Part shown: piece by piece, positions 1-5,068 of the stretch | Layout of the letters: the number at the start of each line of letters is the position of its first letter | Numbering within the stretch: the first letter of the stretch is position 1 | Source of the DNA: Comamonadaceae bacterium | Lineage (GTDB): Bacteria > Pseudomonadota > Gammaproteobacteria > Burkholderiales > Burkholderiaceae_C | Assembly: GCA_027490555.1 (NCBI GenBank) | Contig: JAIXXW010000333.1 | Span: 1-9,267, forward strand | DNA length: 9,267 nucleotides | Direction: 5' to 3' | The notes under the pieces: model-generated | Told to the model about the DNA's origin: nothing | What the model saw: only the letters and a program-made list of their open reading frames with translations | The model's database searches: none | Made by a program: the position numbers and the translations under genes

Positions 1-267
1 AGCTTTGACCGCGACGTGGAAACCGCCATCTACAACAGCCTGCCGCACAAACTCGACAGCCTGCTCAAGCGCCATCCCCTCAAATGCCCGGTGGCCTTCA
101 TCGGCGGCACCCATTCGGCTGAAATGCGCCAAGCCGGTGTGGACCTGACCCACCAGGTGGTCAAAGGCCGCATCATGATGCTCGACGGTTCGCACCTGGT
201 GCCCATGGAAAAACCCCTGGCCACCGCCGCCGCCATCGAAGCCAGCTTGCGCAATCTGGGCGCCTGA
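1..267 (+). CDS. alpha/beta hydrolase, C-terminal part (5' end outside window)
   Basis: The open frame enters from the left edge in frame 1 and ends at the TGA at 265-267, leaving 88 visible residues. The segment KCPVAFIGGTHSAEM followed by a GSHLVPMEKP motif is the usual end of an alpha/beta-hydrolase fold: the last core strands and then the catalytic-triad histidine (visible residue 65, codon 193-195) in the G-S-H-hydrophobic-P context, followed by a final helix. The nucleophile and acid are upstream and not visible, so the substrate cannot be inferred. A GTG at 16 is only an internal valine, because the frame is open to the edge and the homologous fold needs more N-terminal sequence. The gene converges on uppP across the REP array. 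Family assignment is fairly safe; specific function is unknown. Confidence 0.75.
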   Translation, partial: SFDRDVETAIYNSLPHKLDSLLKRHPLKCPVAFIGGTHSAEMRQAGVDLTHQVVKGRIMMLDGSHLVPMEKPLATAAAIEASLRNLGA

Positions 268-291
268 ACCTCGCAAGAGCCCCCCCAAAAA

Positions 292-318
292 CCATCGCGC
301 ACAGGGTGCGCTCCCACA
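292..318 (-). repeat. Orphan REP element A1
   Basis: A full 27-bp A-type element with hairpin GCGCAC-AGG-GTGCGC. It is preceded by a C-run and AAAA like the spacer found before A3 and A4, so it looks like the right half of a REPIN whose left (B) half has been lost next to the hydrolase gene. Only 24 bp separate it from the hydrolase stop, so it could also serve as a transcription-ending or mRNA-stabilising hairpin; that is inference. Confidence 0.75.
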
Positions 319-341
319 AAAGACAACGGCCTGCCTCCCCC

Positions 342-424
342 TGTAGGAGCCCACCCCGTGGGCGATTGCAATCTGCAGGGCCTGGCACCCACCCCAACCA
401 TCGCGCACAGGGTGCGCTCCCACA
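342..424. repeat. REPIN-like doublet 1 (B1 + A2)
   Basis: B1 (from 343) and inverted A2 (398-424) enclose a spacer containing the 10-bp palindrome GATTGCAATC at 364-373, then CTGCAGGGCCTGGCACCCAC. Because A and B are inverted copies, the doublet can fold into one long hairpin (21 of 25 pairs) or two short ones. Confidence 0.8.
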
Positions 425-445
425 GGAAACACCGGCCTGCCCCCC

Positions 446-531
446 TGTAGGAGCCCACCCCGTGGGCGATTGCAATCTGCAGGGCCTGGCACACGCCCCC
501 AAAACCATCGCGCACAGGGTGCGCTCCCACA
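446..531. repeat. REPIN-like doublet 2 (B2 + A3)
   Basis: Same architecture as doublet 1 with GATTGCAATC at 468-477. The end of the spacer differs (CACACGCCCCCAAAA instead of CACCCACCCCAA), which accounts for its greater length. The A3 half is identical to A2. Confidence 0.8.
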
Positions 532-555
532 GGAAACACCAGCCTGCCTCCCCCG

Positions 556-640
556 GTAGGAGCCCACCCCGTGGGCGATTGCAATCTGTAGGACCTGGCA
601 CACGCCCCCAAAACCATCGCGCACAGGGTGCGCTCCCACA
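556..640. repeat. REPIN-like doublet 3 (B3 + A4)
   Basis: Same architecture with GATTGCAATC at 577-586. The spacer has two changes (CTGTAGGACCTGG instead of CTGCAGGGCCTGG), and the head reads CGGTAGG where doublets 1 and 2 have CTGTAGG. Its spacer end matches doublet 2. Confidence 0.8.
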
Positions 641-664
641 GAAAACACCAGCCTGCCTCCCCCG

Positions 665-746
665 GTAGGAGCCCACCCTGTGGGCGATTGCAATCTGCAG
701 GGCCTGGCACCCACCCCAACCATCGCGCACAGGGTGCGCTCCCACA
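665..746. repeat. REPIN-like doublet 4 (B4 + A5)
   Basis: Same architecture with GATTGCAATC at 686-695. B4 has the loop CCT rather than CCC (stem GCCCAC/GTGGGC intact). The head matches doublet 3 and the spacer end matches doublet 1, so it is mosaic. A5 is followed by AAAGAC, exactly as A1 is at the other end of the array. Confidence 0.8.
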
Positions 747-751
747 AAAGA

Positions 752-777
752 CGTCGCGCACAGGGTGTGCGCCCACA
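752..777 (-). repeat. Diverged orphan REP element A6 beside the uppP stop
   Basis: A 26-bp relative of element A, joined almost directly to A5. Reading the minus strand it gives the perfect 7-bp stem GCGCACA-CCC-TGTGCGC, one pair longer than in the other copies. It ends 9 bp before the uppP stop codon, so in the uppP transcript this hairpin follows the stop at once. No T-run follows, so it is not a classical intrinsic terminator; 3'-end protection is possible. Confidence 0.7.
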
Positions 778-786
778 GAGCCCGGG

Positions 787-1611
787 TCAGGCCGTCCAGC
801 TCACCAGACCGGTGTAGCTGGTGCCCAGCACCACCAGACCGAACACGATCCGGTACCAGGCGAAGATCTCGAAGCTGTTGGTCGAGATGAACCTGAGCAG
901 CCAGCGCACGCACACCCAGGCGCTCAAAAATGAAAACACCAGGCCCACCGCAAACATGGGCGCATCGGCCATGCTCAGCAGCGCGCGGTCCTTGTACAGG
1001 CTGTAAGCCCCCGCGCCGATCAGCGTGGGAATGGCCAGGTAAAACGAAAAATCGGTCGCCGCCTTGCGCGACATGCCCAGCAGCATGCCGCCGATGATGG
1101 TCGCCCCGCTGCGGCTGGTGCCTGGGATCATCGCCAAGCACTGCACCAGGCCCACCTTCAGGGCGTCTTGCCAGCGCATGTCTTCCACCTCGCCAATGTG
1201 CACGGCGCGGGCCTGCCGACGCTCGGCCCACAAAATAATGAAGCCGCCCACGATGAAACTGGTGGCCACCACCTCGGGTGTGAACAGGTGCGCCTTGATC
1301 GCCTTGCCGAACATCAAGCCCAGGATCACGGCCGGCACAAAGGCGATGAACACATTCAGGGCAAAGCGCTGGGCATCGCTGCTGTGCGGCAAGGCGCGCA
1401 CGGTGGTGCTGATTTTTTGCCAATAGACAATGATCACGGCCAGGATGGCCCCGGTCTGGATGGCGATGTCGAACACCTTGGCCTTGTCGTCGTCAAAACC
1501 CAGCAAAGCCCCGGCCAGGATCAAATGCCCGGTGGACGAGATCGGCAAAAACTCGGTCAACCCCTCGACCACGCCCATCACGGCGGCTTTCAGCAACAAC
1601 ACCAGGTCCAC
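787..1611 (-). CDS. uppP: Undecaprenyl-diphosphatase UppP (BacA)
   Basis: This integral inner-membrane enzyme removes a phosphate from undecaprenyl diphosphate on the periplasmic side, recycling the lipid carrier for peptidoglycan and other envelope polymers; overexpression of family members confers bacitracin resistance. The 274-residue product has the family length and both signature motifs: EGLTEFLPISSTGH at 16-29 (with the conserved Glu and His) and PGTSRSGAT at 163-171 (catalytic Arg167). Hydrophobic segments run through the whole protein. The start is a GTG at 1609-1611, chosen because GAGGAG lies 5 nt upstream and the protein begins right at the conserved first helix. The gene diverges from the DUF2306 gene and ends beside the REP array. 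Identification is firm. Confidence 0.97.
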   Translation of the reverse strand: MDLVLLLKAAVMGVVEGLTEFLPISSTGHLILAGALLGFDDDKAKVFDIAIQTGAILAVIIVYWQKISTTVRALPHSSDAQRFALNVFIAFVPAVILGLMFGKAIKAHLFTPEVVATSFIVGGFIILWAERRQARAVHIGEVEDMRWQDALKVGLVQCLAMIPGTSRSGATIIGGMLLGMSRKAATDFSFYLAIPTLIGAGAYSLYKDRALLSMADAPMFAVGLVFSFLSAWVCVRWLLRFISTNSFEIFAWYRIVFGLVVLGTSYTGLVSWTA

Positions 1612-1634
1612 AAGCGCTCCTCAAAACTGTGGGG

Positions 1635-1661
1635 ATTATCGTTGCTGGAGAGGGCCTTCAA
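1635..1661 (-). promoter_or_regulatory. Candidate sigma-70 promoter of uppP
   Basis: On the minus strand, TTGAAG (1656-1661) and GATAAT (1635-1640) resemble -35 and -10 boxes. The spacer is 15 bp, shorter than the preferred 17. The predicted start near 1628 would leave a leader of about 17 nt containing the GAGGAG ribosome site. The inference rests on motif matches only. Confidence 0.4.
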
Positions 1662-1681
1662 TTCAGATCTTGAAATCAACA

Positions 1682-1707
1682 GCACAACTTGTGTCACAGT
1701 GCTGTGC
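1682..1707. promoter_or_regulatory. Clustered small palindromes upstream of the DUF2306 gene (possible operator)
   Basis: Two overlapping dyads sit 23-48 bp before the DUF2306 start: CACAA-C-TTGTG at 1683-1693 and CACAG-TG-CTGTG at 1695-1706, enclosed by GCACA...TGTGC. Their position between start codon and expected promoter fits a regulator-binding site. No specific regulator is recognised. Confidence 0.3.
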
Positions 1708-1729
1708 CAAAAAGACTACAGGAGGATTC

Positions 1730-2137
1730 ATGCAACTGACACACACCATCGCTGTGCACATGACTTTGGCCCTGACCGCCACGGCCCTGGGGCCCTGGGC
1801 GCTTTGGGCCCGCATGGGCCGCACCGCCCGGCCCCGCCTTCACCGGGCCCTGGGTTACGCCTGGGTCACCTGCATGCTGGGTGCAGCCCTCTCGGGTTTG
1901 TTCATCCGTGACTTCAAACTGCCCAATATTTGGGGTTACACCCCGATCCACCTGCTCATTCCAGTGACCTTGTTCAGCCTGTACAAGGCATTTCGCTTTC
2001 TGGCGGATGGCAACGTGGTGGGGCACCGGAAAACCATGCAACAGCTGTATTTCTGGGCCTGCATCGTCACAGGCTTCTTCACCCTCTTGCCCGGACGCTT
2101 GTTGGGCCAATGGCTTTGGTCTGGCGCAGCCGGTTGA
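1730..2137 (+). CDS. DUF2306 family membrane protein
   Basis: The 135-residue protein appears to be a small polytopic inner-membrane protein with four hydrophobic segments at about 5-27, 38-59, 68-91 and 103-123. It matches the DUF2306 pattern as I know it: HRALGYAWV at 38-46, GYTPIHLL at 69-76, GHRKTMQQLY at 98-107 and FTLLPGRLLGQ at 117-127. Several histidines (5, 10, 38, 74, 99) lie in or next to the membrane segments, but a cofactor role is only a guess. The family's function is not established. The ATG at 1730 is chosen over longer in-frame starts because AGGAGG (1720-1725) lies 4 nt upstream, while longer frames run back into uppP on the other strand. Its stop is 2 nt before the next gene's ATG, so the two are probably cotranscribed and translationally coupled. 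Confidence 0.85.
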   Translation: MQLTHTIAVHMTLALTATALGPWALWARMGRTARPRLHRALGYAWVTCMLGAALSGLFIRDFKLPNIWGYTPIHLLIPVTLFSLYKAFRFLADGNVVGHRKTMQQLYFWACIVTGFFTLLPGRLLGQWLWSGAAG

Positions 2138-2139
2138 AC

Positions 2140-2655
2140 ATGCCCCCACCCACCCTGCACACCACCGCCCGCCTCGGCGCCCTGGCTATCGCCGCCGTGT
2201 GGCTGGCCGTGGCCGGGGTGTTGTATCTGGTGTTTGCGCACATCGAGGACCAGCGTCAGGCCAGCCTCAAGCCCTATGCGCTCAGTTCGGGCGAACTGGT
2301 CATCCCGCGCCAGCGCGATGGGCATTTCCATGTCGACGGCGAGGTCAACCACCAGCCGGTGCGCTTTTTGGTGGACACCGGGGCCAGCCATGTCAGCGTG
2401 AGCCAGGCATTGGCCACCCAGGCCGGGCTGCCACCGGGCCAAAGCATCACCTTGAACACCGCCAATGGCCAGCGACCCGGTCAGCTGGTGCGCAACGTGC
2501 CAGTGCGCGTGGGGCCTCTGGTGCTCAACGACACCAGCGTCACCGTGGGCCTGAGCGGCCTGCCGGCCGAACAGGCACTGCTTGGCCAGGCCTTCTTGAA
2601 GCACTTTGACGTGGAAATCCGCCGCGACGAGATGGTGCTGCGCCAGCGCCCCTGA
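2140..2655 (+). CDS. Membrane-anchored retropepsin-like aspartic protease (TIGR02281-type, clan AA)
   Basis: The 171-residue product has one N-terminal membrane anchor (about 13-32) and then a soluble, presumably periplasmic, domain. FLVDTGAS at 77-83 is the retropepsin active-site motif with catalytic Asp79, and LLGQAFLKHF at 147-156 is the second, hydrophobic-Gly motif of single-lobed aspartic proteases. These act as homodimers in characterised relatives. NTANG at 106-110 is a plausible flap region. The pattern matches the bacterial TIGR02281 family, whose physiological substrates are largely unknown. The ATG at 2140 begins 2 nt after the DUF2306 stop and has no clear ribosome site, suggesting coupled translation. 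A longer frame upstream is only the alternative reading of the DUF2306 gene. The gene converges on the lipoprotein gene with 24 bp between. Confidence 0.88.
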   Translation: MPPPTLHTTARLGALAIAAVWLAVAGVLYLVFAHIEDQRQASLKPYALSSGELVIPRQRDGHFHVDGEVNHQPVRFLVDTGASHVSVSQALATQAGLPPGQSITLNTANGQRPGQLVRNVPVRVGPLVLNDTSVTVGLSGLPAEQALLGQAFLKHFDVEIRRDEMVLRQRP

Positions 2656-2679
2656 AATCGGCCCACCCACCTCCAGGAA

Positions 2680-3063
2680 TCAGCGACGCCACTCTTGCCG
2701 GTGGCCCCAGCCGCCGCGGCCACGCCCCCCGTCGTCGTGCCGCTCAAACTGGCGCGCAGGGCCCTTGAAATGCCGGTCAGGCCCATGCCCATGCCCCCAG
2801 CCGTACACCGGATCCACCACACGCGGCACAAACACCACACGCGGCGGTGGTGGCGGGGCGTAAATCACCCGAGGCGGCGGGGCGTAAATCACCGGGCCGG
2901 GCATCCCGATCTGGGTGTACACCGGGAATTGGCCGATGCGCGAGTGCACCGACACCGACGGCTCGACCCACACCGGATGGGCGCAGCCCACCTGGGCCAG
3001 ACCCAGCCCCAGCAGGGCCAACAGCGCCAAGGCTCTGGAAAAAGACGGTTTCAACGGATGCAT
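2680..3063 (-). CDS. Putative Pro/Gly/His-rich lipoprotein of unknown function
   Basis: The 127-residue product starts with a clear signal peptide: basic start, hydrophobic run ALALLALLGLGLA, then QVGC with Cys27 as candidate lipid-attachment residue. The lipobox is imperfect (Gln at -3), so plain secretion is possible. The mature part is low-complexity: a Val/Ser segment, a duplicated VIYAPPP block (59-72), then a basic tail rich in Gly, His and Arg (HGHGPDRHFKG, GGRGRGGWGH). No catalytic motif is visible. It resembles small envelope proteins frequent in Burkholderiales that have no assigned function. The ATG at 3061-3063 is preferred over an in-frame start at 3195 because it begins the signal peptide and has AAAGGA 8 nt upstream. 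It diverges from glnS. Confidence 0.7.
   Translation of the reverse strand: MHPLKPSFSRALALLALLGLGLAQVGCAHPVWVEPSVSVHSRIGQFPVYTQIGMPGPVIYAPPPRVIYAPPPPPRVVFVPRVVDPVYGWGHGHGPDRHFKGPARQFERHDDGGRGRGGWGHRQEWRR
2852..2893. repeat. 18-bp direct repeat within the lipoprotein gene
   Basis: GGCGGGGCGTAAATCACC occurs at 2852-2869 and again at 2876-2893. The 24-bp period is eight codons, so the repeat keeps the frame and encodes the duplicated VIYAPPP peptide. This fits an in-frame duplication that could expand or contract by slippage. Confidence 0.75.
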
Positions 3064-3161
3064 GGCAAAAATCCTTTGTTGATGTTGGTTTTTTTCAAAG
3101 CAGGCTCCCTGCACCTGTAGCGCGGCAGCCCGCAGTTCGGTGCACCGCCAGCGCGGGACAG

Positions 3162-3179
3162 TGGTATCCATTCGTAACA
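3162..3179. promoter_or_regulatory. Imperfect dyad between lipoprotein gene and glnS
   Basis: TGGTATCCATTCGTAACA shows dyad symmetry of the form TGnTAnnnATnnnTAnCA, 46 bp before the glnS start and about 100 bp before the lipoprotein start. Its place in a divergent promoter region suggests an operator, but no known regulator consensus is matched with confidence. Confidence 0.2.
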
Positions 3180-3210
3180 GACGCGGCCAGGCCAAGCCAG
3201 CGCCAGCCCC

Positions 3211-3216
3211 TAAAAT
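3211..3216 (+). promoter_or_regulatory. Candidate -10 box of glnS
   Basis: TAAAAT (5 of 6 to TATAAT) ends 8 nt before the glnS ATG. If used, transcription would begin within a few bases of the start codon, giving a nearly leaderless mRNA; this fits the absence of any Shine-Dalgarno sequence. No convincing -35 box is seen 16-18 bp upstream. Confidence 0.35.
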
Positions 3217-3224
3217 CGGACGCT

Positions 3225-5051
3225 ATGACCTCCCCCACCGACAAAGTCCCAGAAGCCGACCACAAGGTCAGCAACTTCTTGCGCCAAATCATCGAAAAAG
3301 ACCTCGAAGTTGGCACCTATGCCAGCCGCCGCTGGGCCGGCAGCCCAGGCGACGCCGCACACCACGCCAAGGGCGCGCCAGACCCGGCCAAGATCCGCAC
3401 CCGTTTTCCGCCCGAGCCCAACGGCTACCTGCATGTGGGCCATGCCAAAAGCATCTGCATCAACTTTGGCCTCGCGCAGGAATACGGCGGCGTGTGCCAC
3501 CTGCGCTTTGACGACACCAACCCCGAAAAAGAAGACACCGAATACGTCAACAGCATCATCGACGCGGTGAAGTGGCTCGGTTTTGACTGGGCGCAGCTCG
3601 GTCAAGCACCCGGCTCTGCCGCGCCCTACCAGGCCAGCGACTACTTCGACTTCATGTACCGCGCAGCCGAGGCCTTGATCGAAGCCGGCCACGCCTATGT
3701 GGACGAACAAAGTGCCGAAGACATGCGCGCCAACCGGGGCGACTTTGGCAAACCCGGCGTGGACAGCCCTTTTCGCACCCGCACGGTGGCAGAAAACCTG
3801 GCGCGCTTTCGCGAAATGCGCGATGGCAAGTTGGCCGACGGCGCCGCCGTGCTGCGCGCCAAGATCGACATGGCCTCGCCCAACATCAACCTGCGCGACC
3901 CGGCCATCTACCGCATCCGCCGTGCCACGCACCACCACACCGGCGACACCTGGTGCATCTACCCGATGTACACCTTTGCGCACCCCATCGAGGACGCGCT
4001 GGAAAACATCACCCACAGCATCTGCACGCTGGAGTTTGAAGACCAGCGCCCGTTTTACGACTGGCTGATGGAGCGCCTGTGCGAATGCGGCCTGCTGGCC
4101 GCGCCCAGCCCCAAACAGTACGAATTCGCCCGCCTGAACCTGACCTATGTGATCACCAGCAAACGCAAACTGGCCCAACTGGTCAATGAAGGCAAAGTGA
4201 GCGGCTGGGACGACCCGCGCATGCCAACCATCGTGGGTCTGCGCCGCCGGGGCTACACGCCCGAGAGTCTGCGCCTGTTTGCCGACCGCATTGGCGTGAC
4301 CAAGAGCGACAGCTGGATCGACTACAGCACCCTGGAGGGCTGCCTGCGCGAAGACCTGGAAAACAAGGCCCACCGCGGCATGGCCGTGCTCGACCCGGTC
4401 AAACTGGTGCTGACCAACTGGGCCGAGGCCTTTGGCTCCGACGCCTACCTTGAGGCCTGCACCCAACCCGCCCTGCCCCACAGCGCACTGGCCGAAGGCC
4501 AAACCCCGCCACCGGATCGTATGTTCCAGATCGGCAAAGAGGTGTGGATCGAGCGCGAGGACTTTGAAGAAGTGCCGCCCAAGGGCTACAAGCGCCTGTT
4601 CCCCGGCAACGTGGTGCGCCTGAAGGGCGGCTATGTGATCGAATGCACCGGCTGCGCGCGCGACGCTGCGGGCCATGTGACCGAAGTCCACGCCAAGGTC
4701 ATCCCCGGCACCAAGAGCGGCACCCCCGGTGCCGACAGCGTCAAAGCCAAAGCCGCCATCACCTGGGTGGGCGTGGCCGACGGCGTGCAAGCCGAAGTGC
4801 GCCTGTACGACCGCCTGTTTGCCGAAGCGCATCCTGATGCGGGTGGCAAAGACTTCTTGCAAAGCCTCAACCCCGCCAGCCTGAAGATCGTCACCGCCTA
4901 TGTGGAGCCGTCATTGGCCGGGGCCCAGCCGGATCAGAAGTTTCAATTCGAGCGCTTTGGCTACTTTGTGGCCGACCGCCTGGACCATGTGGCTGGGACC
5001 AAGCCGGTGTTCAACCGGGTGACGGGGTTGAAGGACAGCTGGGGCAAGTGA
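3225..5051 (+). CDS. glnS: Glutaminyl-tRNA synthetase
   Basis: This cytoplasmic class I synthetase charges tRNA-Gln with glutamine using ATP. The 608-residue protein has, in order: the N-terminal NFLRQIIEKDL helix (17-27), the HIGH-type motif in PPEPNGYLHVGH (62-73), a Rossmann catalytic domain including RFDDTNP and CIYPMY, the KMSKS-type motif ITSKRKL (310-316), GWDDPRMPT and GLRRRGY, and a C-terminal anticodon-binding beta-barrel region ending in KPVFNRVTGLKDSWGK. GlnRS-specific motifs distinguish it from GluRS. It is longer than the E. coli enzyme (554 residues, from memory), mainly through extra residues at about 32-57 before RTRFPPEP. The ATG at 3225 is the last start before the conserved N-terminal helix; a longer frame to 2847 crosses the lipoprotein gene. 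There is no clear ribosome site. The PPOX gene follows without a gap or with 17 bp. Confidence 0.98.
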   Translation: MTSPTDKVPEADHKVSNFLRQIIEKDLEVGTYASRRWAGSPGDAAHHAKGAPDPAKIRTRFPPEPNGYLHVGHAKSICINFGLAQEYGGVCHLRFDDTNPEKEDTEYVNSIIDAVKWLGFDWAQLGQAPGSAAPYQASDYFDFMYRAAEALIEAGHAYVDEQSAEDMRANRGDFGKPGVDSPFRTRTVAENLARFREMRDGKLADGAAVLRAKIDMASPNINLRDPAIYRIRRATHHHTGDTWCIYPMYTFAHPIEDALENITHSICTLEFEDQRPFYDWLMERLCECGLLAAPSPKQYEFARLNLTYVITSKRKLAQLVNEGKVSGWDDPRMPTIVGLRRRGYTPESLRLFADRIGVTKSDSWIDYSTLEGCLREDLENKAHRGMAVLDPVKLVLTNWAEAFGSDAYLEACTQPALPHSALAEGQTPPPDRMFQIGKEVWIEREDFEEVPPKGYKRLFPGNVVRLKGGYVIECTGCARDAAGHVTEVHAKVIPGTKSGTPGADSVKAKAAITWVGVADGVQAEVRLYDRLFAEAHPDAGGKDFLQSLNPASLKIVTAYVEPSLAGAQPDQKFQFERFGYFVADRLDHVAGTKPVFNRVTGLKDSWGK

Positions 5052-5068
5052 CCCAGTACGCAGACCCC

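Larger units (their letters stand above)
292..777. repeat. Tandem array of inverted REP-type palindromes (REPIN-like cluster)
   Basis: This is the whole gene-free interval between the hydrolase and uppP. Two related elements alternate. Element A (plus strand reads CGCGCACAGGGTGCGCTCCC) occurs at 292-318, 398-424, 505-531, 614-640 and 720-746, with a diverged copy at 752-777. Element B (GTAGGAGCCCACCCCGTGGG, then CGATTGCAATC) starts at 343, 447, 556 and 665. The repeat period is 106, 107, 109 and 106 bp. The reverse complement of A aligns with B at 21 of 25 positions, so they are inverted copies of one family. Each has its own hairpin: GCGCAC/GTGCGC in A, GCCCAC/GTGGGC in B. The G(T)RGGAGC head followed by a GC-rich hairpin and GCGAT resembles REP elements known from Pseudomonas and other proteobacteria that are mobilised by RAYT transposases. 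No RAYT gene is in this window. The array lies between convergent 3' ends, a typical REP location. Confidence 0.9.

Noticed and set aside
292..318. Intrinsic terminator of the hydrolase gene
   Set aside because: The hairpin is clear, but it is followed by CTCCCACAAAAG rather than a T-run on the plus strand.
292..746. CRISPR array
   Set aside because: The period is 106-109 bp, spacers are nearly identical between units, repeats are inverted pairs, and no cas genes are nearby.
30..776. Long minus-strand open frame of 248 codons through the repeat array (and similar frames on both strands, e.g. 173-1423 and 306-668)
   Set aside because: The translation is just the repeat read in shifting frames (recurring GAHPVRD and CALQIAI-like words). 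The period is not a multiple of three, and GC-rich palindromes lack stop codons on both strands.
1430..1729. N-terminal extension of the DUF2306 protein back to 1430
   Set aside because: It overlaps the uppP coding region on the other strand, and the AGGAGG-supported ATG at 1730 gives the normal family N-terminus.
3091..3112. T-run followed by GCAGG-CTC-CCTGC hairpin as a terminator
   Set aside because: The T-run precedes the stem on the plus strand and reads as A-run after it on the minus strand; the stem is only 5 bp and lies in a promoter region.
3210..4862. 550-codon minus-strand open frame opposite glnS
   Set aside because: It is the antisense shadow of glnS: composition is Val/Ala/His/Gly-rich, with no recognisable domain, while the plus strand is a clear full-length GlnRS.
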